Of a stretch of 57,821 bases of DNA, positions 36,366 through 43,658 are shown piece by piece. Position 1 is the stretch's first letter, and every line of letters starts with the position of its first letter. This stretch comes from Comamonas sp. BIGb0152. GTDB taxonomy: Bacteria; Pseudomonadota; Gammaproteobacteria; Burkholderiales; Burkholderiaceae_C. The notes under the pieces were generated by a model, which was given only the letters and a program-made list of their open reading frames with translations, ran no database searches and was not told the origin of the DNA. A program made the translations under genes and the position numbers. The DNA lies in the NCBI RefSeq assembly GCF_024809975.1, contig NZ_JANUDY010000015.1, positions 1 through 57,821 of the forward strand. The letters are read 5' to 3'.

Positions 36366-36836
36366 TTACGCTGTATGGACGCTATCGACTGGCAGATGGG
36401 GCGCGAACGCCTGGGTTCTCTCCATCAGCACATACGCGCCTTCCGGGCCCTCAGCCTGGCTGCGCACGCGCCAGCCCTGCGCCTGGTAGAACTGCTGGGC
36501 ACGCGCATTCGCGGTCAGGCATTTCAGGGTAGGCACACCGGAAAAGTACGGCTCGCAGCCCGCCAACAGCATCTTGCCTACGCCGAGCCCCTGGTGCCGA
36601 GGGTGCACAAACAAATGGTGCAGAAAGCTGTCTTCCAACCATATAGACGCAAAGCCGATGGGCTGGTGTGCATGCGCTGCCACCAAAATCTGCTCACCGG
36701 CGGTGCCCACATCGAAGTCTTCCAGCTGGTGGGCGCCAGCGCCGGCCCACGAGAAAGCGGCATCGCGTGCCACCACAAATAGCTGGCGCAGGGCCTCCCG
36801 GTCGGCCTCTACAAACGTGCGCACGCTGATCTGCAT
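36366..36836 (-). CDS. GNAT-family N-acetyltransferase
   Basis: The 156-residue protein has the GNAT fold. The core strand-helix with the acetyl-CoA pyrophosphate loop reads HHLFVHPRHQGLGVGKMLL near residue 80 (Q/RxxGxG/A). The C-terminal part LTANARAQQFYQAQGWRV contains the usual Tyr. Substrate unknown: small amine or protein N-terminus. Two in-frame ATGs (36854 and 36836); the second has GAGG at proper distance and begins MQISVRTF, so I chose it. Follows fabF by 42 bp on the same strand. Confidence 0.9.
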   Translation of the reverse strand: MQISVRTFVEADREALRQLFVVARDAAFSWAGAGAHQLEDFDVGTAGEQILVAAHAHQPIGFASIWLEDSFLHHLFVHPRHQGLGVGKMLLAGCEPYFSGVPTLKCLTANARAQQFYQAQGWRVRSQAEGPEGAYVLMERTQAFAPHLPVDSVHTA

Positions 36837-36878
36837 ATTGCTGCCTCTATCCATGACTCACCATGGCGCAAGCGTATC

Positions 36879-38150
36879 TCAGCCCCCAAACCGCTTCAGC
36901 ACCAAGGACGCATTCACCCCGCCAAAACCAAAGCCGTTGAGCATGGCGTGCTCTATGGCATGGGCGCGTGCACTGGCGCGAATCAGATCCAGGCCATCGG
37001 CCAAGGGGTCGGGGTTCTCCAGGTTGAGCAAGGGCGGTGCGATCTGGTCGCGCAGGGCCAAGACGGTGAAGACCGCTGCGGCCCCGCCGGCGGCGCCCAG
37101 CATATGGCCCAGCGCGGATTTTGTGGCGGTGATGGAGGGGCCCTGGCCCGCACCAAACACCTGGCGAATGGCTGCCAGCTCCCCCCGGTCTCCGACAGGG
37201 GTGGAGGTGGCATGGGCATTCAGGTGCTGGATATCGCCGGGTTGCAGCTGTGCCTGGCGCAGGGCGGCACGCATTGAGCGGGCTGCGCCCGATCCATCCT
37301 CTGGTCCCGAGGTGACATGGTAGGCATCGGCCGAGGTGCCATACCCCAGCACTTCGGCCAGTGGGGTGGCGCCGCGCGCCAGCGCATGGTCCAACGCCTC
37401 CAGCACCAGCAAACCGGCACCTTCGGCCATCACAAAGCCGTGCCGCGCCATATCAAATGGCCGGGACACCTGGCCTGGGTGGCTGTCACCGCCGGTCGCC
37501 ACGGCTTTGGCGGCGGCAAAGCTGCCAAGGGCCACCCGATCAATGGTGGCTTCGCTGCCACCGCACAGCGCCATGTCGGCCTCATTGTTGCGAATCAACC
37601 GTGCCGCATCGCCAATGGCCTGGATGCTGGCGGCGCAAGCCGTTACGGGTGCGCCCAGCGGGCCCTTGAGTTGGTGGCGGATGGAGACTTGGCCGGCGGC
37701 CAGATTGGCCAAAAAAGCCGGCACGGTAAAGGGCGAAAGGCGCTGGGGCCCTTTGCCATCGGTGGTGCGCACCGCTTCGGTGATGGTGCTAAAGCCCCCC
37801 ACGCCCGAGCCGATGATAGTGGCTGCCCGCTCTTGCTGCGCGGCACTGGGCTGCGCCCACTGGGCATGCGCCAGTGCCTGGTCTGCCGCGCCCAGCGCAA
37901 AGGCGATAAAGCGGTCCATGCGGCGCAGCTCTTTGGCGGAGATGGTGGCCTCCGCATCCCAACCCGCTTGCGGGTCTTCTTCCAAACTGGGTACGCGCCC
38001 TGCGACCGTGACGCCGGTGCCTGCACCGACCTCGGCGGCCAGTGCGCGCACGCCCGATTGCCCCGCCAGCAGGCGCTGCCAAGCCAGCTCTACATTGCAG
38101 CCCAGAGGAGACACCAGGCCCAAACCGGTGATGACGACGCGACGAACCAT
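36879..38150 (-). CDS. 3-oxoacyl-ACP synthase II (KAS II, FabF type)
   Basis: The 423-residue condensing enzyme has the Cys-His-His triad: Cys172 in VTACAASIQAIGDA, His313 in NAHATSTPVGD and His349 in SALGHMLGAAGG. It extends acyl-ACP with malonyl-ACP in fatty-acid or polyketide-like synthesis. Length is that of FabF. It has no acpP, fabG or fabD around it, so it is a second, stand-alone copy rather than the housekeeping gene. It is divergent from a TetR gene with two palindromes between, suggesting inducible expression and a role in membrane lipid adjustment. Confidence 0.93.
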   Translation of the reverse strand: MVRRVVITGLGLVSPLGCNVELAWQRLLAGQSGVRALAAEVGAGTGVTVAGRVPSLEEDPQAGWDAEATISAKELRRMDRFIAFALGAADQALAHAQWAQPSAAQQERAATIIGSGVGGFSTITEAVRTTDGKGPQRLSPFTVPAFLANLAAGQVSIRHQLKGPLGAPVTACAASIQAIGDAARLIRNNEADMALCGGSEATIDRVALGSFAAAKAVATGGDSHPGQVSRPFDMARHGFVMAEGAGLLVLEALDHALARGATPLAEVLGYGTSADAYHVTSGPEDGSGAARSMRAALRQAQLQPGDIQHLNAHATSTPVGDRGELAAIRQVFGAGQGPSITATKSALGHMLGAAGGAAAVFTVLALRDQIAPPLLNLENPDPLADGLDLIRASARAHAIEHAMLNGFGFGGVNASLVLKRFGG

Positions 38151-38208
38151 ATTGCACCTTTCGCGGCTGGACTGCCTCTCTACAAAAGCGCAGAATCAAG
38201 CCTTATTG

Positions 38209-38225
38209 ATGATGGTCGTCATCAT
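38209..38225. promoter_or_regulatory. TetR operator-like palindrome 1
   Basis: ATGATG-GTCGT-CATCAT, perfect 6-bp arms, lies 58 bp before the fabF start and 34 bp before the TetR start. Its half-sites are repeated in a second palindrome nearby. Confidence 0.7.
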
Positions 38226-38236
38226 AAATGAGTTTT

Positions 38237-38252
38237 GATGATGGGTATCATC
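38237..38252. promoter_or_regulatory. TetR operator-like palindrome 2
   Basis: GATGAT-GGGT-ATCATC, perfect arms, lies directly before the TetR ATG. Same half-site (GATGAT) as palindrome 1, so probably bound by the same protein and giving autoregulation. Confidence 0.7.
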
Positions 38253-38258
38253 TAACGC

Positions 38259-38852
38259 ATGAAAGTCAGCAAAGCACAAGCGGCCGAGCACCGCGAAGGA
38301 ATCGTCGATGCCGCTGCGCGCCTTTACCGAGAAAAAGGCCTCGGTGGCGTGGGCGTGGCCGAGATCACGCGCGACGCGGGCTTGACGCATGGCGGGCTCT
38401 ACCGGCACTTTGCCTCCAAGGATGCGCTGGCCAGAGAAGCTTGTTTGCGCGCCTTTGATTGGACGATTACGCCGCTGGAGGGCCTGGATACAGCAGGCGC
38501 TGATGACGACCCTGCCAGCAGACTGCGCGCACTGGTGCATGCTTACCTGTCGGAAAATCACCGCGATGACCCCGGTGAAGGCTGCCCCGCTGCCGCCTTG
38601 GCCACCGATGCAGCCAGGGCGGGGCCGGAAATGTCCGAGGTGTTTGCCCAAGGGGTGGAGCGCAATATCCAGCGCTTTATGGAGGTCGTGCAGGGAGAAG
38701 AGCCTAGCAAGCGGGCCCAGACCATCGTGACCCTGAGCAGCATGGTGGGTGCATTGCTGCTGGCCCGTGCCACAGCGGCGGGCAACCCTGCTTTGTCGGA
38801 AGAGATTTTGGCCACTTTGCGGGAGCAGCTGGCGCCGTTGGGTGGGGAGTGA
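38259..38852 (+). CDS. TetR-family transcriptional regulator
   Basis: The 197-residue repressor has the TetR helix-turn-helix (EGIVDAAARLYREKGLGG, then ITRDAGLTHGGLYRHFASKD). Its C-terminal ligand domain carries GCPAAALATDAARAGPEMSE, a feature of the TetR subgroup with a C-terminal domain like YcdC/NemR-type regulators. Divergent from fabF, with two palindromic operators in the 108-bp gap. Likely represses fabF and itself; the ligand is unknown. Confidence 0.93.
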   Translation: MKVSKAQAAEHREGIVDAAARLYREKGLGGVGVAEITRDAGLTHGGLYRHFASKDALAREACLRAFDWTITPLEGLDTAGADDDPASRLRALVHAYLSENHRDDPGEGCPAAALATDAARAGPEMSEVFAQGVERNIQRFMEVVQGEEPSKRAQTIVTLSSMVGALLLARATAAGNPALSEEILATLREQLAPLGGE

Positions 38853-39004
38853 CGGGGCGCAATGCGGTTTGCGGTGCTGCTGGTAAATAGCGGCAAATAG
38901 CTGGATTCATGCCATCCTCACCCTGAGACGGCAAAAGATTTAGCTTGGCGCATGCCCGCGGGAATGGGGCAGTGCGTCACCGAAGACGTGTGGAGGCTAT
39001 CAGC

Positions 39005-39247
39005 TCATTCCGGCGCCCCAAAGGCCCCTTCACGCGACAGTCCATAGCCGGCAATGAAGAACTCATACGTGGTGCCGGTAGCTACGTCCGTTGCGCTTTC
39101 AATGCCGATGGTTTCCAGCGCACCTTCCAAAACCTGTGCCTGCTGCAAGGGCTTGGCATCGATCTGCTGGGCGACGATATAGCTCCCATCCACTGCCCGA
39201 AAAATCACATCGCCCTGCGGCGTCACGGCCTCAATCACATTCTGCAT
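39005..39247 (-). CDS. Small hypothetical protein upstream of a LysR gene
   Basis: The 80-residue protein begins MQNVIEAVTPQGDVIFRAVD. It has a beta-rich pattern (two or three strand pairs), no membrane segment and no signal peptide. GGAG sits 8 nt before the ATG at 39247, which supports a real gene. The same frame opens further upstream, across the divergent LysR start, but that part is not coding. It could be the target of that LysR regulator. Family not recognised. Confidence 0.6.
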   Translation of the reverse strand: MQNVIEAVTPQGDVIFRAVDGSYIVAQQIDAKPLQQAQVLEGALETIGIESATDVATGTTYEFFIAGYGLSREGAFGAPE

Positions 39248-39353
39248 AGCTGGCTCCAAAATCAATCGCGGTGGGGCCTGATGGCCGAGCACCTTAAAGG
39301 CCGACTGTACGCAGGCGGCAGCCTTTCCGGTAGAGGGCGAAAGCTTGCAGAAC

Positions 39354-39372
39354 TCGTAATTTATATTTACGA
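39354..39372. promoter_or_regulatory. Probable LysR operator
   Basis: Perfect inverted repeat TCGTAA, 7 bp (TTTATAT), TTACGA, with another TCGTAA half-site at 39391-39396. It lies between the small gene (39247) and the LysR gene (39399), in a short AT-rich patch. Confidence 0.65.
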
Positions 39373-39398
39373 ATAGGTTTGGCGATACAGTCGTAAAC

Positions 39399-40361
39399 AT
39401 GATGAATCTGCGCGCCATCGATATCTTTGTCAAAGCCCTGGAAGGGGGATCCATTGCCTCGGCCGCTCGCCAGCTGGGCATCTCCCCGGCGGCGGCCAGC
39501 CAAAACATTGCGCGGCTGGAGCGCGAGCTGGGCACGCGCTTGCTGACGCGCACCACGCGCTCGATGGCGCTGACCGAAGCGGGGGAGCGCTACCTGGCCC
39601 GGGTGGCGCCGGTGCTGGGTGAGCTGGCGCGGGCGCAGGCCGATGTGTCTCTCGTCCATGGCGTTGTGCAAGGGCGCTTGCGCGTGGCCTGCATGGCTGC
39701 CTTTGGCCGCCATGTGCTGGCCCCTTTGCTGCCAGCGTTCCAGGCGCGCCATCCGCAGCTGGCGCTGGAGCTGCTGGTGACGGACCGCGATGTTGATGTG
39801 CTCAAGGAGGATGTAGATGTCAGCATCCGCTACCGTGATGTGCTGGAGCCCGGCATGTCGGTGCGGCCCCTGGCGGCCATGCCCCGCTTGCTGTATGCGT
39901 CTCCCGCCTATCTGGAAGCGCATGGCCGCCCGCAGGTGGCCGAGGATCTGCTGCAGCATGCCTGCCTGATGTACCGCCGCGAGCGGGACGGGCGCCTGAT
40001 GCGCTGGCCCTTTGTGCGCGATGGCCAGCGGGTAGACCCCGCCCTGCGCATTGCCGCCATCGGCAGCGATATCGATGCGCTGGTGGAGTTGGCAGCCGCT
40101 GGCGGCGGCCTGGTCTGGGCCGGCAGCTTTATCACCCAGCGCCATGTGCAGGAAGGGCGGCTGGTGCCGCTGGTGCTGCAGCCCGCACGCAAAGGCCGCA
40201 AAACGCCAGCGGGCCAGCTGCAGCTGGAGGATGTCACCCTGGACTTTTTTGCCTGCTTTCGCGACCGCCAGTATGTGCCCGCCAAGGTGCGCAGTTTTGT
40301 GGACTATTTGCTGGAGGTGCTGCCGGGGCATCCTTGCTTGGTGGGCCGGACAAGCAATTGA
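39399..40361 (+). CDS. LysR-family transcriptional regulator
   Basis: The 320-residue regulator has the LysR winged helix (LRAIDIFVKALEGGSIASAA, recognition GISPAAASQNIARLERELG). The substrate-binding domain from residue 90 has VVQGRLRVACMAAFGRHVL. It is of the CrgA/DsdC-like subgroup with TRTTRSMALTEAGERYL. Starts at 39399 or at the next codon. A palindromic site is 27 bp upstream. The target may be the divergent 80-residue protein or itself. No metabolic neighbour gives a clue. Confidence 0.93.
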   Translation: MMNLRAIDIFVKALEGGSIASAARQLGISPAAASQNIARLERELGTRLLTRTTRSMALTEAGERYLARVAPVLGELARAQADVSLVHGVVQGRLRVACMAAFGRHVLAPLLPAFQARHPQLALELLVTDRDVDVLKEDVDVSIRYRDVLEPGMSVRPLAAMPRLLYASPAYLEAHGRPQVAEDLLQHACLMYRRERDGRLMRWPFVRDGQRVDPALRIAAIGSDIDALVELAAAGGGLVWAGSFITQRHVQEGRLVPLVLQPARKGRKTPAGQLQLEDVTLDFFACFRDRQYVPAKVRSFVDYLLEVLPGHPCLVGRTSN

Positions 40362-40428
40362 GCTTGTACACGCTCAGGTAGTTCAGCACGGAAGTCCGTC
40401 GTCGTTGTAGTTTTAGACGAATAGGCGC

Positions 40429-40851
40429 TTAGATTTCGTGCTCGTAGTCATCCACATAGTAAAAGTCGAGATCTAATGCCAAGCCCAACATGGAGGCCTG
40501 CCTGACTTGCTCTCGGTCGAAATGCATGCCGTGGCCGCTAGGCGGAAAGTAGCCGACGCATTGCAATGTGAGGTCATGCTCTGCCCAGAGTTGCCTGAGC
40601 GCATCAGCCTTCGGGCGTAGCGACTGCAGGATTTGTGCGATATGTTCCGCAAGCGGATGTGTGTCATCAAGTCCACTGCGTAAGCGCCAACTCATGAATT
40701 TGCGTGGCTTTCCCGTGCGTGGACTGATGTCTCCGGCATTCCAGGCCTCAGAAGGCTTAACGCCAAGGAGTGCGGTGACGTGTTCATGCGTCCCGGGCCC
40801 GGTGATGTGGAAGTAAGCGTATTCGCGAGTCGTGAGCGGTGGAGAGGTCAT
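40429..40851 (-). CDS. DUF4279 family protein
   Basis: The 140-residue protein starts with the DUF4279 pattern (YAYFHITGPGTHEHVTALLG, then WNAGD and SWRLRS). It has a central helix (AEHIAQILQSLRPKADALRQ) and ends in acidic YYVDDYEHEI. DUF4279 proteins are cytosolic and often act as immunity or ribosome-associated small proteins, but no activity is established. No toxin gene is adjacent. Confidence 0.85.
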   Translation of the reverse strand: MTSPPLTTREYAYFHITGPGTHEHVTALLGVKPSEAWNAGDISPRTGKPRKFMSWRLRSGLDDTHPLAEHIAQILQSLRPKADALRQLWAEHDLTLQCVGYFPPSGHGMHFDREQVRQASMLGLALDLDFYYVDDYEHEI

Positions 40852-41102
40852 TGGGGACGAGTTTATAAACGGCTGCTCAAAAAATCTAAGGTTCAGCAGA
40901 CTATATCTATCCGCAGCTGTGTCTAGCGCTTATGGTCGAAGGTAGGCAAGCAAGTACGCAGCCTAGCGTCGTGCCATGTTCTGTGAGTGAACACATTGCT
41001 ATTGCCGACAGAGCCTCATGCCATCGCAACGCCTGGCCATCTCACCCAATAACAATTAAGCTCCACCGTTATGGAATTTTTACCAGAACAGTGGAGGTAG
41101 CC

Positions 41103-42497
41103 ATGGCACGCAACGGTACCCTAATTCAGCAGGTGATGGCGCATGTGCGTGCAGGGATTGCCTCGCGCAGCTACTTGCCGGGTACGCGGCTGCCGTCGGT
41201 GCGGCAGCAGGCGGGGCTGCTGGGCATGTCGGTGTCGACGGTGGTGGAGGCTTACGAGCGGCTGGCGGCAGAGGGCCTGGTGGTGGCGCGGCCGGGGGCG
41301 GGCTTTTATGTCAACGGGCCGGTGGCACCGCTGGCGCTGCTGGCGCTGGGGCCCAAGCTCGACCGGGTGGTGGATCCGCTGTGGGTGTCGCGCCAATCCT
41401 TGGAGAGTGACCATGCCACCTTGCGGCCGGGCTGCGGCTGGCTGCCACCTGAATGGATGTTTGAAGAGGGCGTGCGGCGGGCGCTGCGCGCGCAGGCGCG
41501 GGGGCCGCTGGGGGAGTTGACGGAGTATGCGACGCCGCTGGGCAGCCCGGGGCTGCGCCAGCTGCTGGCCAGGCGCATGGCGGCCACGGGCGTGGAGGTT
41601 TCGCCCGCGCAGGTGATGCTGACGGAATCGGGCACCCAGGCCATCGACCTGGTGTGCCGCTTTTTGCTCAAGCCTGGCGACACGGTGCTGGTCGATGACC
41701 CTTGTTATTTCAACTTCCATGCGCTGCTCAAGGCGCACCAGGTGCAGGCGGTGGGCGTGCCCTACACGCCGCAGGGCCCCGATGTGCAGCTGTTTGACAA
41801 GGCCCTGCAAGCGCACCAGCCTCGGCTCTACATCACCAATGCCGGCATCCACAACCCCACGGGCGCGGCGCTCTCGCCGCTGGTGGCGCACCGGCTGCTC
41901 AAGCTGGTAGAGGGCTCGGAGCTGGTGATTGTGGAGGACGATATCTTTGCCGACTTCGAGCACCAGCATGCGCCCCGGCTGGCCGCGTTTGACGGGCTGG
42001 CGCGCGTGATCCAGATCGGCAGCTTTTCCAAAACGGTCTCGGCCTCTGTGCGCTGCGGCTACCTGGCGGCACGGCCTGAGTGGATGGACAGCCTGGTGGA
42101 CCTGAAGCTGGCCACCACCTTTGGTGCAGGAAGGCTGGCGCAGGACCTGATCTTGAAAATCCTCACCGATAGTGGCTACCGCAAGCACATGGACACGGTA
42201 CGCCAGCGCCTGGCCCTGAACATGGAAAAAGTGGCCACCCGGCTGCGCAAGCTGCGCTTGGAGCCGGCCTTGATGCCGCAAGCGGGCATGTTTTTGTGGT
42301 GCCGTTTGCCCCCAGGCGTAGATGCAGCTGCAGTGGCGCGTGCCTGTTTAGAAGAAGGCGTGGTGCTGGCGCCGGGCAATGCGTTCAGCCAGTCGCAGTC
42401 GGCCGGTGATTTTTTACGCTTCAACGTATCGCAGTGCGCGGATGAGCGTGTTTTTGCAGTGCTGGCCCGGGCGATGCGCCACCCGTCAGCAGCGTAG
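41103..42497 (+). CDS. MocR-type regulator (GntR winged helix fused to aminotransferase domain)
   Basis: The 464-residue protein has an N-terminal GntR helix (about 1-75, YLPGTRLPSVRQQAGLLGMS). A fold-type I aminotransferase domain follows, with the PLP-lysine Lys310 in IGSFSKTVSASVRCGYLA and the Asp/Tyr PLP contacts in LYITNAGIHNPTG. MocR proteins use PLP or its adducts as effector and usually regulate a neighbouring gene. Start 41103 follows GTGGAGGTAG; an upstream open frame is not coding. The following gene is an EamA-type transporter, the most common partner of this subgroup. A palindrome lies in between. Confidence 0.93.
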   Translation: MARNGTLIQQVMAHVRAGIASRSYLPGTRLPSVRQQAGLLGMSVSTVVEAYERLAAEGLVVARPGAGFYVNGPVAPLALLALGPKLDRVVDPLWVSRQSLESDHATLRPGCGWLPPEWMFEEGVRRALRAQARGPLGELTEYATPLGSPGLRQLLARRMAATGVEVSPAQVMLTESGTQAIDLVCRFLLKPGDTVLVDDPCYFNFHALLKAHQVQAVGVPYTPQGPDVQLFDKALQAHQPRLYITNAGIHNPTGAALSPLVAHRLLKLVEGSELVIVEDDIFADFEHQHAPRLAAFDGLARVIQIGSFSKTVSASVRCGYLAARPEWMDSLVDLKLATTFGAGRLAQDLILKILTDSGYRKHMDTVRQRLALNMEKVATRLRKLRLEPALMPQAGMFLWCRLPPGVDAAAVARACLEEGVVLAPGNAFSQSQSAGDFLRFNVSQCADERVFAVLARAMRHPSAA

Positions 42498-42539
42498 AAC
42501 GGCAAGGAAAGCCGTGGCCTGTACTGCTATTTATTGAGA

Positions 42540-42557
42540 ACAGTTTCTTTAAACTGT
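42540..42557. promoter_or_regulatory. Probable MocR operator upstream of the EamA gene
   Basis: Perfect inverted repeat ACAGTTT-CTTT-AAACTGT, flanked by direct repeats of gtactgc (42521-42527 and 42556-42562). It lies 68 bp before the EamA start. MocR proteins typically bind such combinations of repeats. Confidence 0.65.
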
Positions 42558-42624
42558 ACTGCACTGTGTCTGGCGCGCCGCTTGGCCTGCGTGGTGTACT
42601 CCAGCCTCGATCAAGGAGGCTTGC

Positions 42625-43485
42625 ATGGAAAAAAGTACCAGCGGATGGGCGAATGGCTTGCTAGGGGTGGCCATTTTTGCCGGTTCGCTTCCGGCCACCC
42701 GCATTGCGGTGGCAGATTTGAACCCCAGCTTTTTAACCTGTGCACGCGCAGCGGTGGCCGCGCTGCTGGCGGGCGCCTTTTTGCTGGCCCAGCGTGCGCA
42801 GCGGCCAGCGTTGGCGGATGTGCCGTCGTTGGCCATAGCGGCAGCCGGCGTTGTCGTGGGCTTCCCGCTGCTGACGGCTTTGGCGCTGCAGCGCATGACC
42901 TCTGCCTACTCCATCGTGTTCGTTGGCTTGCTGCCGCTGTGCACCGCCATTTTTGCGGTGCTGCGTGGGGGTGAGCGGCCCAGGGGGCTGTTTTGGGTGT
43001 TTTCGCTGGCAGGGGCTGGTGTGGTGGCGGGTTATGCCGCCATCGGGGGTGGGCAAAGCTCGCTCAGCGGCGATCTGCTGATGCTGGCTGCCGTACTGGT
43101 CTGCGGCATGGGCTATGCAGAGGGCGCTCGCCTGTCACGCAGGCTGGGCGGCTGGCAGGTCATCAGCTGGGCGCTCATGCTGTCTTTGCCCTTGATGCTG
43201 CCTTTGGCGCTGTGGCTGGCGCCTGCAACGCTGGCCCATCTCAGCGCGTCCACCTGGCTCAGCTTTGTCTATGTGGCGGTTTTTAGCCAGCTCATCGGCT
43301 TTGTGTTTTGGTACCGGGGCCTTGCACAAGGCGGCATTGCTGCCGTCGGCCAGCTGCAGCTGCTGCAGCCTTTTATGGGGTTGGCGCTGGCTGCAGTGTT
43401 GCTGCATGAGCAGGTCAGCTGGTCGATGCTGGTCGTCACCCTGGTGGCCGTGGTCTGCGTGGCGGGGGCCAAGAAATACGCTTGA
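42625..43485 (+). CDS. EamA/DMT-family transporter
   Basis: The 286-residue inner-membrane protein has ten predicted helices in two EamA repeats, the first starting LLGVAIFAGSLPATRIAVAD and the second GDLLMLAAVLVCGMGYAEGA. DMT proteins export or import metabolites such as amino acids. Preceded by an excellent AAGGAGG site. It lies 127 bp after the MocR gene with an operator-like palindrome between them, so it is probably a regulated target. Substrate unknown; amino acid or cofactor-related amine is the usual guess for MocR partners. Confidence 0.92.
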   Translation: MEKSTSGWANGLLGVAIFAGSLPATRIAVADLNPSFLTCARAAVAALLAGAFLLAQRAQRPALADVPSLAIAAAGVVVGFPLLTALALQRMTSAYSIVFVGLLPLCTAIFAVLRGGERPRGLFWVFSLAGAGVVAGYAAIGGGQSSLSGDLLMLAAVLVCGMGYAEGARLSRRLGGWQVISWALMLSLPLMLPLALWLAPATLAHLSASTWLSFVYVAVFSQLIGFVFWYRGLAQGGIAAVGQLQLLQPFMGLALAAVLLHEQVSWSMLVVTLVAVVCVAGAKKYA

Positions 43486-43658
43486 TCCAGGCGGATCACA
43501 GCGGCTGGCAGCGGGTGCCGCAAGCTGGCTGTCCGCATCCGCAACCTAGCGGGCAGGTTCGGCAAGTTCTGTGTGGCGCTGGCGAAGTTATCTGGCGCTG
43601 GGCGAGGCGGAAAACGGCTATTCTTTCGTCTTTCCAAAATAAGAGACCGAGGTTTGCC

